Source of the DNA: Silene latifolia
Lineage: Eukaryota; Streptophyta; Magnoliopsida; Caryophyllales; Caryophyllaceae
Reading direction: 5' to 3'
Assembly: GCF_048544455.1 (NCBI RefSeq)
Contig: NC_133532.1
Location: forward strand, 87,809,156-87,873,155
DNA length: 64,000 bases
Under the pieces are notes generated by a model that worked only from the letters and a program-made list of their open reading frames with translations, had not been told where the DNA came from and ran no database searches. Below, in pieces: positions 10,924-23,951 of the stretch. The position numbers and the translations under genes were made by a program. Positions within the stretch are counted from its first letter, which is position 1, and each line of letters starts with the position of its first letter.

Positions 10924-12056
10924 AGATTATCAAGCTCTTGGGAGGATGCCACATTACTTTGTGAGTTTCATACACCTCCTTTAAGTTTTGTTTATTTCTC
11001 TTGTTTTTCATATAATTTTTATCTTGATCATGATTGTTGAGTCTTAGCATCATCTAGAGGACTCACACCTCGGTCTCATTGAGATGTTTCTTTTATTGTT
11101 TCCACATTCAAAATCCAAAATGACAAATGTAGTTTCATGCATAGCATCCTTATCCATGAACTCCCCCAATTTTTGACGTTAGAAATAGTGTCTGTTTTGG
11201 TTTGGGGAAGTTTATACATATGCATTGGGAGCTAATCTAAATTATGCTCTCCAACATAACAAAAATCATTCATCATATAACATAGCTTAGATTGCATTCA
11301 CTCTTGTTTATATGTCATATAGTTTGCATTTAGCTTAGAAATCATGCATTTTCATATAAATTGCATAATTTCCTATCGTATTGACCATTGAGGACAATGC
11401 CCATACTAGTGTGGGGATGGGAAATTGTAACATGAATTTTTAAACAAAAACGATAAAAATTGAAAATTTTTGAAAAATACAAAAATATGTATTTTAATTT
11501 CATTAATCACAAAATCCATAAAAATTTGAAAAATTCAAAAATCCAAAAACATGTTCATTTCCTTTGTAGTGTAGTCTTGTATATATTGTCTTGTATATAT
11601 TGTGTTTGTTTATCCTTTTTCACATTGATCGACTACGCCACATCCGAGACATGAGGATATATTGAAGACCGCATGGTATGATCTTTCCAATCTCCTTTTT
11701 CCTCTTTATGTTAATGACTATGTTGCTTTATTTTGATTGATACGGTATAAACAATGTGAATTTAGGATTGCATTTAGATTATTTGGCATACTAGTTGGTA
11801 GAAGCATATACATTAGGATGTATAAATGTTAGTTGCATCATAGCATATAGTTGCATTTAGGAAAAATTTTGTGAAAGCATCTATTTGGGAAGCTTGACAA
11901 GTGTATATAAGGCCCTTGTAGATATTTTTTCTTCTTAAGACTTTGCTTGTTAGAATACTTGTAAAACACCCTAGGATTTGTCATGCTAGTATCCTTTGAC
12001 CCATGGATTAAGGCCTAGTCAAGAGTACCTTGTGGTGTGATAACACCTTGGCTACC
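10924..12056 (+). other. Non-coding 3' region of B, first part
   Basis: No gene seen. It contains ggacaatgcccatactagtg followed by tggggatgggaaatt at about 11391-11426, an internal polypurine-like block with counterparts in D (minus, near 23380-23410) and G (58850-58890). An A-rich stretch follows at about 11440-11560. Confidence 0.6.
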
Positions 12057-12061
12057 GTTTA

Positions 12062-13330
12062 TGTTAGTAATTATAAATCTCATTATTTCGACATATTCAT
12101 ATATGTGATATTTAATTTAGTCATAAAATTAAATCAAGATCTTATGCATGCAAACATAATTAGAAAAGAGAAGAAATCGTCATTCTTACTATGAAAGTTT
12201 CGGATTTTGGGCACAAGTAAGATCTCCTTCTTACTTGTTCTTGAGCTTTCCTTATATGGAAGAACAAAGATTCAAGCTTAGAATCTCTTCCAAAGATGTA
12301 TACCCAAGATAACCTCTTAAAAGACTAATATTATTAATACTAGAACAATATTAATCTTAATAAAATTGACCCAAAATATTGTTTTTGTCTCTTGTAAGTT
12401 CGGCCAAGAGAGGATGAATATTGAGAGATTTTATTTCTCTAGCTTTTCATAAGATGTAGAGAGTTTTTGTATTTCTTACACTAGAAATAATATCTTGTGT
12501 AGAAGTGAATAATGATAGGAAAAACTCTATGTTTTTCTCTTTTTGAAAAACCGGTGGGAAGGGGTGTGGTGAGCCAATGCATGGTGCTTAATTTTCTTTC
12601 CAAGAAAGTAGGCTTTCATGGTTATATGCTAGGTGTGCAATCATTTTGTTTCCACTTAAATAATTAACACAAATTAAACATTACACTCCCTCCATTTTTT
12701 CGGCACTTATATAAAATGGGAAGTCCATTTTATATTTTGTCATTTGTCAATTGTCACATGTCACAAGTCATGTAAAATTGTCATGCATTTTTAACATATT
12801 AAAAATCAACGTATTAATAAAAATACATCATGTACAAAATTGACTTAGTAATTCATAATTACTTGTACCAAAACGGTATACCAATTATAAATCACAACAT
12901 CTTGTATTTATAATAAATTATTCATTCAGTTTCAATTGTTTCGTAAACAATAATTTTTATCTAAGTAATAAAACAATTTGATTACTTAGACCGTATCTTA
13001 TTTAATCGAATTACAATAAGATACGTCAATAATACTCACAAAATCGTCCGTCAATTTTAAGCAATTTAATTAACCCGTATCGACATACGATCAATTAAAT
13101 AATCAATTAAGAGTGTTACCCTTTAGGTATGACCTGAGGGGATCAACTGATCACCACCGTCGCACGACAGTAAAGTCAAACTCTAGTAAGCCAATCATTA
13201 CCGATATGTGTGGACCAGTTGAGTGTAAAATATTACTTCCCACATGTATTCTTAAAATGAGACTTAAACATGTGATCATCATGATCGACAGTTGTGATCG
13301 CATTATTGTCGGAGGACACATATTCCAACA
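12062..13330 (-). mobile_element. Copia-type solo LTR I
   Basis: A single LTR of 1269 bp inserted in B's 3' region, minus orientation: TGTTGGAATATGTGTCCTC at 13330 to ...ATTACTAACA at 12062. The direct duplication gttta flanks it at 12057-12061 and 13331-13335. No internal region or second LTR is present, so it is a product of recombination between two LTRs. It is closest to LTR H (63005 onwards). The open frame at 13113-13346 is LTR sequence. Confidence 0.9.
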
Positions 13331-13335
13331 GTTTA

Positions 13336-14276
13336 TTCCAAGGTGACCCTTGAAACCATGCAGCCATCCATCATCCACATTTTACCACATTTTGTCATCA
13401 AAGGGAATGGGTATAAAAATTGTTCAAATTTAAGTTCAAGAAATGAAATGAAAAGAAAAAGTTTGCAATTGCATCAAAAGAAAAGAGGAGTAACAAAAAT
13501 AGACTCCTAATGCTTCAAAAATAAGCACCCTCCCTACAAATGGGGTAGCTTTGAAAATATTCAATAGAAATGCAAGAAAAACTTGAAAAATTGTCAAGTG
13601 TTGAAAATGCCAAACATCAAAAGAAATGGCAAAGAAAGTGTTCTCAAATTGTCAAATGCCACAAGAAATTGGGGGGAAAACAACAACAAAAGCAAACTCC
13701 CATATGAAAATCAAGTTCTATTTATCCCTTTTGCATCGTATCCACTTTTGTGCATGGTAGAGAGGGGACGACCCTTCTTCTTGTCTAGGCAAGAAGGGGA
13801 ATTTCGCGATCCTCCAGTGTTTCTAACACCATAGGGAGTCTACTCTTGACGAAAGCATTTAACGATTGAGGACAAAGGTACCCTAGCTTGACACAACTTG
13901 GAGGTGATTTATTGGTATCCTTCTAGGCTTAGTAGTTTGAAGAAACCATATCTATGATGGAATGTGTACCCTTAAATTGCTTTCCCTTTAGATAATTTTC
14001 GCCATTTAGATGAGAAAAATGGCTATTGTTTTGTAGATGCATCCATTACTTGATCTTGTGTGCTTTAATGCTTGGATGTGTCGCCATTTTGGCAAGCCCC
14101 ACCTTGCCTTGCAAGAAGGCATCCTACCTCATGGTTGTCTTGTTGTGAGTTGAAGGGGCGGAGTGAGACCCGATAATTGTCTCACATCGGCTATATTAGT
14201 AGGTTAGTTTGAATAAGGGTCCTAATTTTTGTCACCTCTTTACTCGGGACGAGCAAAGGTTCAGTTTGGGGATATT
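13336..14276 (+). other. Non-coding 3' region of B, second part, with polypurine tract
   Basis: No gene seen; the open frame at 13583-13834 has no recognisable similarity. The region ends with gacgagcaaaggttcagttt and ggggatatt immediately before the 3' LTR. This is the polypurine tract and its conserved lead-in, also found in D and G. Confidence 0.75.
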
Positions 14277-15258
14277 TGATGTGATTCATATTTGAGCATA
14301 TTTAGTCCCCGAATTAGGCTCGTTCCTATGCTTTTTATTGCATAATTAGGTCATTTACTACCTTTAGTTCCCCGTTTTGCATATTCTTTGAGGTTTTGAA
14401 CCCTTGGTAGGAAAGGAGTGCAAATCTTGCATTTTCATGGCAAAATGGAGCTAAATTGATCAAATTCAATGACCAAGAATCAAAGGGAAGACAATGCTAG
14501 AAGGCCTATGTAGGAAATAAAGTAGCTTGGGCAATGATGAAAGGATCCTTGCATTTCCAACAAGATCCCCGAGGATTGTTGAGGAAAGAAAAGAAGAGGA
14601 GCGACTGTGAAGGAATCCGAGCGTCTCCCTGCCCAGGACGAACGTCGCCCTGCTACAATCTGAGGGTCCCGATGCCAAGACGCTCGTCTTGAGGCCAAAT
14701 GATCCGAGCGTCCCTCCCACAATCCGATCGGATCCCCATGCAGAACCAACCGTCTCTGCTGCCAAGACGCTCTGGACGAGCAGATCTTTTGGAGACCACC
14801 AAAACAGAGATGAGCATCTCCTTGCAGAGGAGCACTTCCTCAACTTTTCTTAAGGGTCTTAATAGTCATTTAAGCCCTTAGTAACCCTAATCTTTGTACC
14901 TAATCTCTAGTATAAATACCCCATTGTACTACCTAGATTAGCATATCATCTTAATAGGATCTTAATCAAGTCCTAATACTCTCTTAATATTGTAATGAAT
15001 CATTAATTTAGCATTAATACAAATCTCATTTGTTAATCATTCCTTAATTTCTCTATTGTTCATCATTTATTTTGGGTAATTAGAAGATTATTTTGGTTTA
15101 TTTGGAGGATTGACAACCTTCCATCAATCATCAAGTACTTCTATTATTCTTTGCTTTATTATTTGGAATCATCTTTATAGGTATAATTCTCTCGTAATCC
15201 TTTTTAATTATTGTTAATCATCTTCATTTGTTCATCATGTTTTGCCTTGCTAGTATGA
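14277..15258 (+). repeat. 3' LTR of B, first part
   Basis: Matches 4021-5001 of the 5' LTR. It ends ...gctagtatga where element C begins and resumes with ttgacaacc at 41405. The CGAGCG/CGCTCG cluster lies at about 14612-14785. Confidence 0.92.
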
Positions 15259-16615
15259 TGTAACACCCCCTCATACCAAGGTTCCTTACCAAGGACTACC
15301 CTAGCATGAGAGGTTGTTACCATCTCGGTTGCCCGAGGTTAGTATATCAAAAGAACCAATCCAAAACAACTTTATTAAAGTATAAAGAGTTTAACGATTA
15401 CATAATCTCAGACCAACTCAAAATAAAAGTGTAAGGAACTCAATACAACTGAAATCAAAGACAGCTAAACTCGAAGCAGCGGAAGCTAGACTCGAAGTGA
15501 TGACTCCCCATGACTGCCCCATAGCTAAACATCTGCATTACCTGTCATAATCTGCTCACCATCCCCGAATGGATCACCGCAGGTTTTACAAAACAACAAC
15601 ACGGGGTCAGTACCGCTCAATCAATATAAGACAACAAACAATACAACCAGCTGATCATCCTCCATCCCCGACCTCCCAATCTCACACAGTAACCGACTAC
15701 ACACCGATGTGTGTAGCCCTGCCAGATTACCCATCGCAACAGGTAATCCTCGCCGCCAGTGGGTGACCGCAGCCCATCCCCACCTAGTCCAGCTCATCAA
15801 CGAGCGACTAACAATCCATGTCCCTTAATGTGCACATCCCCTCCCGTGACGGGTTCCACGGAGGGCGAAATAGGGTTTGAAGCCACTCCCGCAAGTGACT
15901 CCACCACAATCACACACATAGCATCACAGCTGTCACAACACCACAACCGTCACAACACAACCACACCAACACCGTCACCACAACGCCCAACCTCCGATGA
16001 TCAGCAGATAACAACAATTATAAAACATATGCAATCTCAATCAATTAACAGTACTGTGTAGGAGAAACCCTGCCTTTTCGCAATCCGCTTATGCTGCAAT
16101 TAACCATACAAATGTATAACAAATACCACATCGTCACCTACACCAACAATCAAATAATACAATCACTAACTACAAAACCCCCATTTCCCCCAATTCATAA
16201 TCAAGAACAAACCCTAAAATATAAATCAGTGAATATGAAGATGCGGACTTACCGACGATGAATCAAAAGGAATAAATGCAATTGCTATGATCACCCACAC
16301 ACAAGGAGAGATTCAGAGATGATTAGGGCGTCGTCGAATGTTTTTAGGTTTGTAAAGCGTAATTAGAAACTGTCTAGCGTAATATATATAATGCCCTAAT
16401 CATTTCCAAATCAAACCGCGGAAAAACACTCGACAGACCGGATACTCGGTCGAGTATAGAGTACACTCGGCCGAGTACCCTCTACTCGGTCGAGTATTCC
16501 ACATACTCGGCCGAGTATTCCTAGGCAGTAGCCAAACAAGGACCATGACACACTTTACTCGACCGAGTAGGCCATACTCGGTCGAGTACCAGCCTATAAA
16601 ATCCGTAGTATTACA
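15259..16615 (-). repeat. 3' LTR of C
   Basis: Plus strand reads TGTAACACCCCC... to ...AGTATTACA. It carries CTCGGTCGAG and CTCGGCCGAG palindromes at about 16440-16590 with cores 19-21 bp apart. Differences from the other copy are scattered, a few percent by eye. Short open frames here have counterparts at the same place in the other LTR and are not genes. Confidence 0.92.
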
Positions 16616-19600
16616 GTCTTCCCTCCTTCAAAAGAAATTCGTCCCCGAAGTTCCAACCCAACCTATGAAAGCTGGACACCTAACACTAGGTCTACCAACC
16701 ACACTTACTTCCACAACATGACTCACGATATCGTCCCAACTACAGCATATACTCTCAATACTAACTCCATAAAATTACCAAATAACCACAATATAATGTT
16801 TCCAACTCTATCTCACTTCTATAACACTCACTAGCAACTCAATACCAAGACAATCCACCGGTCAAGATCAACCATCAAGACGAAATATTACATTCTACCA
16901 CGCTTAGAACGAACTTCGTCCCGAAGTTTACTCACACACATAAACATCCTCACACAATCCGTTAATACTATCGAATTTTACTCACACTCCTAAACATCAT
17001 ACTACTACGAGCACTGCCATTACCTGTATTATAATCAACCATAGCACGAATCCATCCTTTACTCTACACCAACACTCAAACTTCCAAATATGCTATAACA
17101 TGTACAACCATCAAACTCTCTTTTCCCTTTCTACTCCTCTTAAGATAAATGTTACGTCCTCGTAACTCGCTAATACTAGGTCCTTTTCTATACCCCCCAT
17201 AAACCTCATTACCATCGCATGTCAACGATAACCCACTACAACCTTAAGACCTACAACGATTCCTATATCCATGGCTCTCTTTCTCTAACAGTTCTCGTGC
17301 CTCCATTATTCTGTACTCCCATAACATATATCATAAAATCCTCTGTATAACCACTACTCCATATCTTCTACATTACCAGAAAACGACATACTTCTATATA
17401 CATATACACTCATCTCCACAATCTTATATCACAATCCACAATTGTTACACATACTCACATTAACTTCTCAAGTTCATCTCCTTTATTACCACAAAACTCA
17501 CCCTTAACTTGACATGATGCTAACTCCCAAAACTCCGTACTCGTTGTCCCAAGAAAAGGTGTTAAACCACACGTAGTTCCAGATCAATACCACACATGCT
17601 CCATAATTCTCTTGCCACAACTATGTCCACCAATGCCTCATCAAAAACAAGATCAAAAGTACTTCATCAACCTCTGACAACTGTGTCCCATTAACAGAAT
17701 ATTACTATGCCATGACAACAACAGCAACATACCCAACTCTCTCTCATGTCATACTCTATTATCACTCCCAAGCTGACACTGGTAAGGAAGATCGAGAAAC
17801 AAAACAACGGTCTATATGCCCCGACCGACACTGACAAAAGATAGCAGTAAATAAACAACAATCTTTGACAACACGAAAATACTCGTATCACAACACGAAT
17901 TAACGTGCCCAGTGCACAACACCACATCGATATTCATTGCAACTCTTACAATCTCATTATACTAACTCAGCACAACTTCCTTGACCAGAAGACTTCATTA
18001 AAACCGCTTTACTAGATCAAAATTCAATCCTACATGGAATAACAGATAATAGCCTTATGAATACCATCCATACTATGACTCTTGAGGCCGGAACCTCACA
18101 CCATTACTTACATATATCATACATACACATATAAGTATGACATAAGACGCGCAACACACATATAAAGACTCGTAACTATCACACCACACCATTACTCGTG
18201 AGGTCAGGGCCTCACACAAAGCTTTACACACCTCACGGACCCATAATCGAATCTAACTAGTCAATCCTGATCACGTAAGTTATTACTTGACAAGGAATAC
18301 CTCTCATCCGGAATTAACTCAGGTGCCTTTCATAACATATCCTCTCATACACACAATTATCACCCCTCCTAAGAATCGTAGCCATAACATCGCACTAACT
18401 TCAACTTCCAGCGAACACCTCATATATCCACATCCTATACTCCTCACAACCAAACATACTAATCACCTACACAAAATCAACCTCATTAGAACGACTAACT
18501 TCCCTAAAGTAACATCATCCTCAACCACTAGTGACAAAACTATGACACCAACATCCTTCATGTGACTACTCTCTTACTATCACTTCTTAATATAACAATC
18601 CGTTCCCTCTCTTTGGTTATCATCCCAAATAACGAACATCCAATCCATCAACAAAATCTACCTCAACATTATTCCCAATTCTATCCTTTATCGTATCGTC
18701 ACCTAACTCTCCACCAAAATCTCAGATCGTGCAAACACTCCACAAGCTTCTTTTAATACCTCGAAACTCACGACTAACATGTCGTCCTGCTCTCCTATAT
18801 AACCATTAACTCACGCCCTCTAGTGAGGCTATCGTACATAACCTTAATTTCCTACCTTCATACTCCTTAACTCCGGTCAACGTTCTCTCAACTTACTTCC
18901 ATCCCTCTTTCCCCGTTTTTACTCAATAAAACCAATTAATAATTCATCTCCTTTATCTTTCTACCTAACTCTTTAGTAATTTGTTTATTTTCCCATAGCT
19001 CCACAACTCTAATTCCATTAATTCATATCAATATCTTATCATTCTTCTTATCATTTATCCTCTCTCATCTTGCTTTTCACTCACCCTTGTCGCCATCAAG
19101 TCCACACACTAACAATTACTCTTCAATTAGTCGTATCTCCCTTTCGTATCTCTAGAAACCCAAAAATTTACCTCATACCGTTGATTTCCCAAAGAATTAC
19201 ACACTAGGCTCACCCCTTGATATTCCGAATTCCCAAACTCAGTCACTATCTACAAATCCATGTCGCGACATGACTCCATCTACGTTTACTATATACCCCT
19301 CTACTTCATCCCTCTAAAAGCAACCTTTCATTACATATATCCTTAAGCAACACAATCCTCATCGTCTCCCTCCATAAATCCTTACACATACCACTATGTC
19401 ACTATTTATATTCCTCATCCCAATCTTTCATTCTCACGTTTCTTTACACTCACTTCGCCCTTGCCCATATACACTTACTTTTATATTACTCAACACACGA
19501 CTATATCACTCATCATATCTCACAAAACATGCTCTTTACCTCGATTAGCTCATCATTCTTCCCTTTCCTTTTTCCACTATTTGTCAAAACTACATTAACA

Positions 19601-19699
19601 CATGTCTTCCTCATAAGCCGGCATTCTCCATATCATAACATTCGGTAACTTACGTATCAAGACCGTCACATATATAAAAGAACGCTTTAAGACCCCAAA

Positions 19700-19825
19700 C
19701 ATACATGTGTACATAGCCCACGACTCACAACAACTGTAAGAACATAGCCGCCGACTCATAACAAAAGTAAGAACATAGCCACCGATTAAAAATTAAGGTA
19801 AAAACATAGCCACCGACTCAAAATG
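19700..19825. repeat. Degenerate short tandem repeat
   Basis: Four imperfect units with the shared core acatagcc followed by ccgactca or ccacgactca, spaced roughly 35 bp. It lies immediately upstream of the palindrome cluster in C's internal region. Confidence 0.65.
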
Positions 19826-19838
19826 GCTGCCCACTGAG

Positions 19839-20029
19839 GTACTCGGTCGAGTACATAGCATACTAGGTCGAGTACAGGATATTCAGTCGAGTAACTATAT
19901 TACTCGGCCGAGTTTTCGACTCCAGAAGCGAACGCAATTATCACAGAGGATTACTCGGTCGAGTATTGGGAATACTCGGCCGAGTAGCCCTTACTCGGTC
20001 GAGTATTACTTTACTCGATCGAGTACCAA
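19839..20029. repeat. CTCGGTCGAG palindrome cluster in C
   Basis: Eight copies of a CGGTCGA-type core (variants CGGCCGA, AGGTCGA, CAGTCGA, CGATCGA). Most consecutive cores are 19-21 bp apart, with one larger gap in the middle. It lies outside the LTR, in the element's non-coding interior. Confidence 0.85.
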
Positions 20030-20533
20030 CACAATTCTCAGCATCGTCCAGTTTTCGTAAAACAGTCATATCTCACTCGTTACTTGGTCGTCTTGGGCGT
20101 GTGACCTATTGTTAGAATCGTAAGAAGACAAGCTATCACCTCAACTTGGAATCGCAGCCATATAATTTTTAGAACTCGACTTATGACAGTTTTAAGACAA
20201 CCCTTCCGTAATCGATCTTCATACAAATCAAATTTTCTAAACCCAAACAATTTGAACATGCATAAGGCAACAACAACAACTCAATACTTCAAGAAAGCAG
20301 TACATAACTGAACTCTTATCATACTCACATGAAAATTAAACACAACATTTATGTATATATAGACGCATGAACTTAATCACATGCTACTACCAACAACCAA
20401 CATTAACATCATCATGACCATATACGCATGTACCACTACCCTTTGAAAGACACATAATAAACACTTAACATGCCAACATATTCCATACTAAAATTCAAAT
20501 CAGTAGATCTCGCCACGCTTTTCACATGTTTCC

Positions 20534-21948
20534 TGACAAGGCAGTCGTATACCTATCAAAAATAACCAACTGGCTCTAACTAATATAGCTAGGGAAGTCG
20601 GGTCGATCTCCACAGGGAGATGGGAAAATGTCAACTTTGTCTAAGTTCGTCACGGTAACCAAATTGGGGGGTTTTAATTGTATTGTTCTAAACTAATGAT
20701 AAAGATAGAGAAGAAAGAACAAGAGAATAAAGATTAACCAAGTAGAGAAAGCAGCTAAGACAGCCGGTTCACCATGATCATTCGGTCAAGTAATCTAGGT
20801 CTCAGGTCAATGCAAGTATGGTCTAAGGAGAAGTGAATATCTCCTTTCGGTCTCAATTCGCCCTAAAGCACATATAGCTTAGCTTTTGCCCTCACTATAG
20901 TGCCCTATTGTTCGCTACAAGTCTCACCCTTTCCAACCGTTCGGTCCAGGTCAAGGTTTACTGTGATATAAATGCCTAATTGCGCCGACTCAATTAAACA
21001 GGTACAGATAAATGCAGCAGTTAACAACAAGGACTACACCAACATTAATCTAATAAATCGACCACTATCCCTTCATAATCATGGATCCCCTTTAGTCTTA
21101 GCAAAAGGGAATTAGCTATGCATCACTATTGAATTAACAACAACAACATATAGATAATAAGAATTCAACATGATAACAAAACCAATGAAGATTGAAATAG
21201 AGTAATGATGAAACAATAAAAGAGAGATAGCAAAATAACAGTAAATATGATTAAGGAATTAAAGAGGAATAATAATACCAATACAAGTCCGAATTCGAGT
21301 AGCAAAGAGTAGAAGGAGAGCAAAATTCAAGAAACAGTAGACAAAGATAGAGTAAAAGTGAATGAGGAGAAATTACGCAGTCTACTGTATTTTGTAGCTT
21401 ACGAAATTACTTCTCCAAACCTAATCCATAGCCTAATTACAAAAGCCCATACGAAATTAGGCGGAAAAAGTCTATTACAGGATAAACCACTCGATCGACT
21501 GGAAATAAACCACTCGATCGAGCAACTAAGAATCAAACCTCTCGATCGAGTGGAAATAAACCACTCGATCGAGTAACTCCTCGAAATGTCTTCTCGTTTG
21601 AATACCCGAACTGCTCGATCGAGTAACCTTCAGTAAATAAAGCATTCGATCGACTAGAAAAGTAGTCGATCGAGCTATTTAGGCACGTTAGACATTATAA
21701 CACCTTCCGAAACCAGCTCATGTGTCTTCAAAGTGTTAGATTCCAAGCTCCGACTCCTCGTTCTCCATAAATGCATGCAAATGGGACGAATTAAGGCTCG
21801 GATTAGCTCCTCTTTGGTTTATTCCTGCAATTTACATAAAACGAACCAAAGTAGAATATTCGGGGGTATTTGTAGCTAGATGCTACATAAATAGTACAGA
21901 AATGCGTGTAAAAATGAGGTAAAAACCTTATATAAAATACACGCATCA
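20534..21948 (-). repeat. 3' LTR of D
   Basis: Minus strand TGATGCGTGTATTTTATATA at 21948 to ...GCCTTGTCA at 20534, 1415 bp. CTCGATCGAG palindromes at 21487-21680 are spaced 23, 28, 23 and later 31, 20. The open frame at 21358-21576 comes from this cluster. Confidence 0.92.
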
Positions 21949-22582
21949 AATATCCCCAAACCAAACCTTTGCTTGTCCCCAAGCAAATTATGAATGCAAC
22001 TAAAAATAAACAGTGGAACGGGACCAACGCATCAGCTACAAATCACCCACCAAAACTAGTTTAATGCAACAACTGACAAAGTGGCAAATGAGAAGTGCAA
22101 ACGAATTAAATAAGGTGAGTATATATGCGAAAGATATCGGACTTACGGAACCGTCGACCTTGCAAGACTTAAAAGATATCGGACTCTCACGGGTCGCTCG
22201 ACACTCAAAATTAGGAACAAGGTGAGTATATATGCGAAAGAGAGAAAGAAGTAAAGACACTCACCTAACTCGACCTATAAGAACATGCATGCAGTTAATC
22301 ATGAATAAAGTCTCTACAACCGTACATATGCATTCCAACCATACTAATGACCAAGACACATGACGAGGACTTACATTTGGGTAAGTGAGGTAATGGGTAA
22401 GAAGGAGCTAAAATGAATTTGGATATGTGGAGTTAATAGCCAGGGTAGCAACAACGAATCCAAATATAAATTGCATCCCAACTTCGTACTCAATATAACA
22501 AGATGAAACGGTGCAAATTCCATGCACTCTACTCACGAAACACCAAAAACTCGTCAACTCCCCATAAGATATAAGTAAAACA

Positions 22583-22760
22583 TGGGAGTGAAAATCATTA
22601 TACAATTTCTCATTTTTTTCTTCGCACATGATATTTTTCTTTCTTTTTCTTTTTTCATATTTCCATCTTTTTCGTTCTCTTTTTTTTCTTTTTCATTTCA
22701 TTTGTTTTCATTTTCCATCCATCATTTTTCTTTCATTCCCTTCTATTCTTCCACCATCTT
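22583..22760. repeat. Pyrimidine-rich low-complexity tract
   Basis: TTTC/TTCC-rich on the plus strand. The 60-residue Phe/Ser-rich frame here is an artefact of composition. It corresponds in position to the GAAA-rich tract of G at 59577-59720. Confidence 0.8.
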
Positions 22761-23582
22761 CTGAAATCAGATAAAAATAACCAAACTGCAGTAAAACATT
22801 CCAAACAGCTACTCATCACTAGCTCGGCTAGGGTAGGAAAAATTATAGATAGTAGCTAATAGGACAAAAAGGCAATTTGGCTATGTGGGGCTCATGGGTA
22901 GAATGAAATAAAAGGGAACTGCCTTTCCTAACATGTGTCACCATCCACAGACCGAATGCATACAGGTATTAAGAAGACTAGACTCATGCTTATGCAAATT
23001 GATGTTACATGCCTTAAAGAGAGTACTACTCACATCCTAATTGAAATCGGTCATGAATGTCACCAGTTTATAAAGCTCTAACCTCAGAATGTAATGTAGC
23101 TTGCCGATATATGAATCAAGTCTATTCGTTCAGATAAGAGAGAAACAAAAACTCGTAGATAATGCACATAATCATGCCAACTAAATGTCAAGAATATGCA
23201 AGGCTAAAGTAAGGATTCAATGTAGCGTCAAAGTTCAAAAGTTCCGACTCAAATTAAACGTGAAATTTTTTGAATTTTATGTGATTTTTTGAATTAATTA
23301 AAACGACAATGCAAGCGAAAATAAATAAACGTGCAAGCAAAAATGCAAGAAAACATGCAGACACAGATATGGATGCGTACCTCCCCAAACCAAACTGTAC
23401 AATGCTTTTATTGTACCAAAAATAGGGAAATAAATGCAAACTGAAGAGAAAAGGAGAAGTGGAGTCGGAATACTTATAAAACGTCATGAAGAGGGACCTC
23501 CCCAAACCGACCATGAACATGGGAGGTCAAAGAAAGTCAAGCAGTAGCTCCATAGACGTAAAATAGCAGCTGGAAGACATAA

Positions 23583-23775
23583 TTACTCGATCGAGCTACT
23601 TAGAATAGCTCGATCGAGTAAACTGGTGTCTGGAAGGACTCGATCGAGTAAAAGAATCAATCGATCGAGTAAACGTGATTATGCGGCTGGTCGATCGAGT
23701 ATAAATATCACTCGATCGAGTGACTATTACCCCAAAAGTGCACGATCGAGTAGAAAAACTACTCGATCGAGTGCT
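23583..23775. repeat. CTCGATCGAG palindrome cluster in D 3' region
   Basis: Eight CGATCGA cores. Successive start-to-start spacings are 23, 30, 21, 30, 21, 30 and 21 bp, a 51-bp period with two palindromes per unit. This copy is non-coding, yet keeps the same period as the cluster inside gag-pol at 27877-28162. Confidence 0.9.
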
Positions 23776-23895
23776 GTAACCTGCATAACACGTATGAAAG
23801 ACAAGGAGAGTATAAAGAGTGCGTAAAACAGTGTCTAAAGTTCAACATAAAGCTAAATAAAAATAAAAAGTTCAACAATAATATAATAAAACAGT

Positions 23896-23911
23896 CCGGG
23901 CTGCCTCCCGG
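23896..23911 (-). other. Conserved GC-rich stem-loop after integrase
   Basis: Minus strand CCGGGAGGCAGCCCGG, an imperfect inverted repeat (CCGGG / CCCGG arms around a short loop), about 40 bases past the integrase stop. G has the identical 16 bases at 58518-58533 after its gag. Similar gggaggca-ccc motifs follow pol in other plant Athila-group elements (recalled). The role is unknown; an RNA hairpin for packaging or 3' processing is only a guess. Confidence 0.7.
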
Positions 23912-23951
23912 AGAGCGCAGGTTTAAGAGGTCCCGCACGACCTTTCTGGCA

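Larger units (their letters stand above)
16616..20533 (-). other. Non-coding internal region of C, 3' portion
   Basis: On the minus strand it ends with the G/A-rich tract at 16616-16633 directly before the LTR. Before that (about 16634-16660) is an aacttcggggacgaa block like the one preceding J's LTR. The rest, about 3.9 kb, is C/A/T-rich on the plus strand with no recognisable coding. The frames at 17691, 18287 and 18562 have no motifs. A degenerate tandem of four aacatagcc-ccgactca units is at about 19700-19825. A palindrome cluster is at about 19839-20029. The last five bases, tttcc (20529-20533), are D's target duplication. Confidence 0.75.
21949..23895 (-). other. Non-coding 3' region of D
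   Basis: About 1.95 kb between the integrase-side hairpin and the LTR, with no gene. On the minus strand it has a palindrome cluster (23583-23775), an internal polypurine-like block (about 23380-23410), a purine-rich tract (complement of the TTC-rich 22583-22760), and finally gcaaaggtttggtttgggga before the LTR (21949-21985). Element G has the same order in 58534-60397, so the layout is a family trait rather than decay. Confidence 0.75.

Noticed and set aside
17691-18756. Small open frames in C's interior
   Set aside because: No motifs, biased composition, and no match to gag or pol of related elements.
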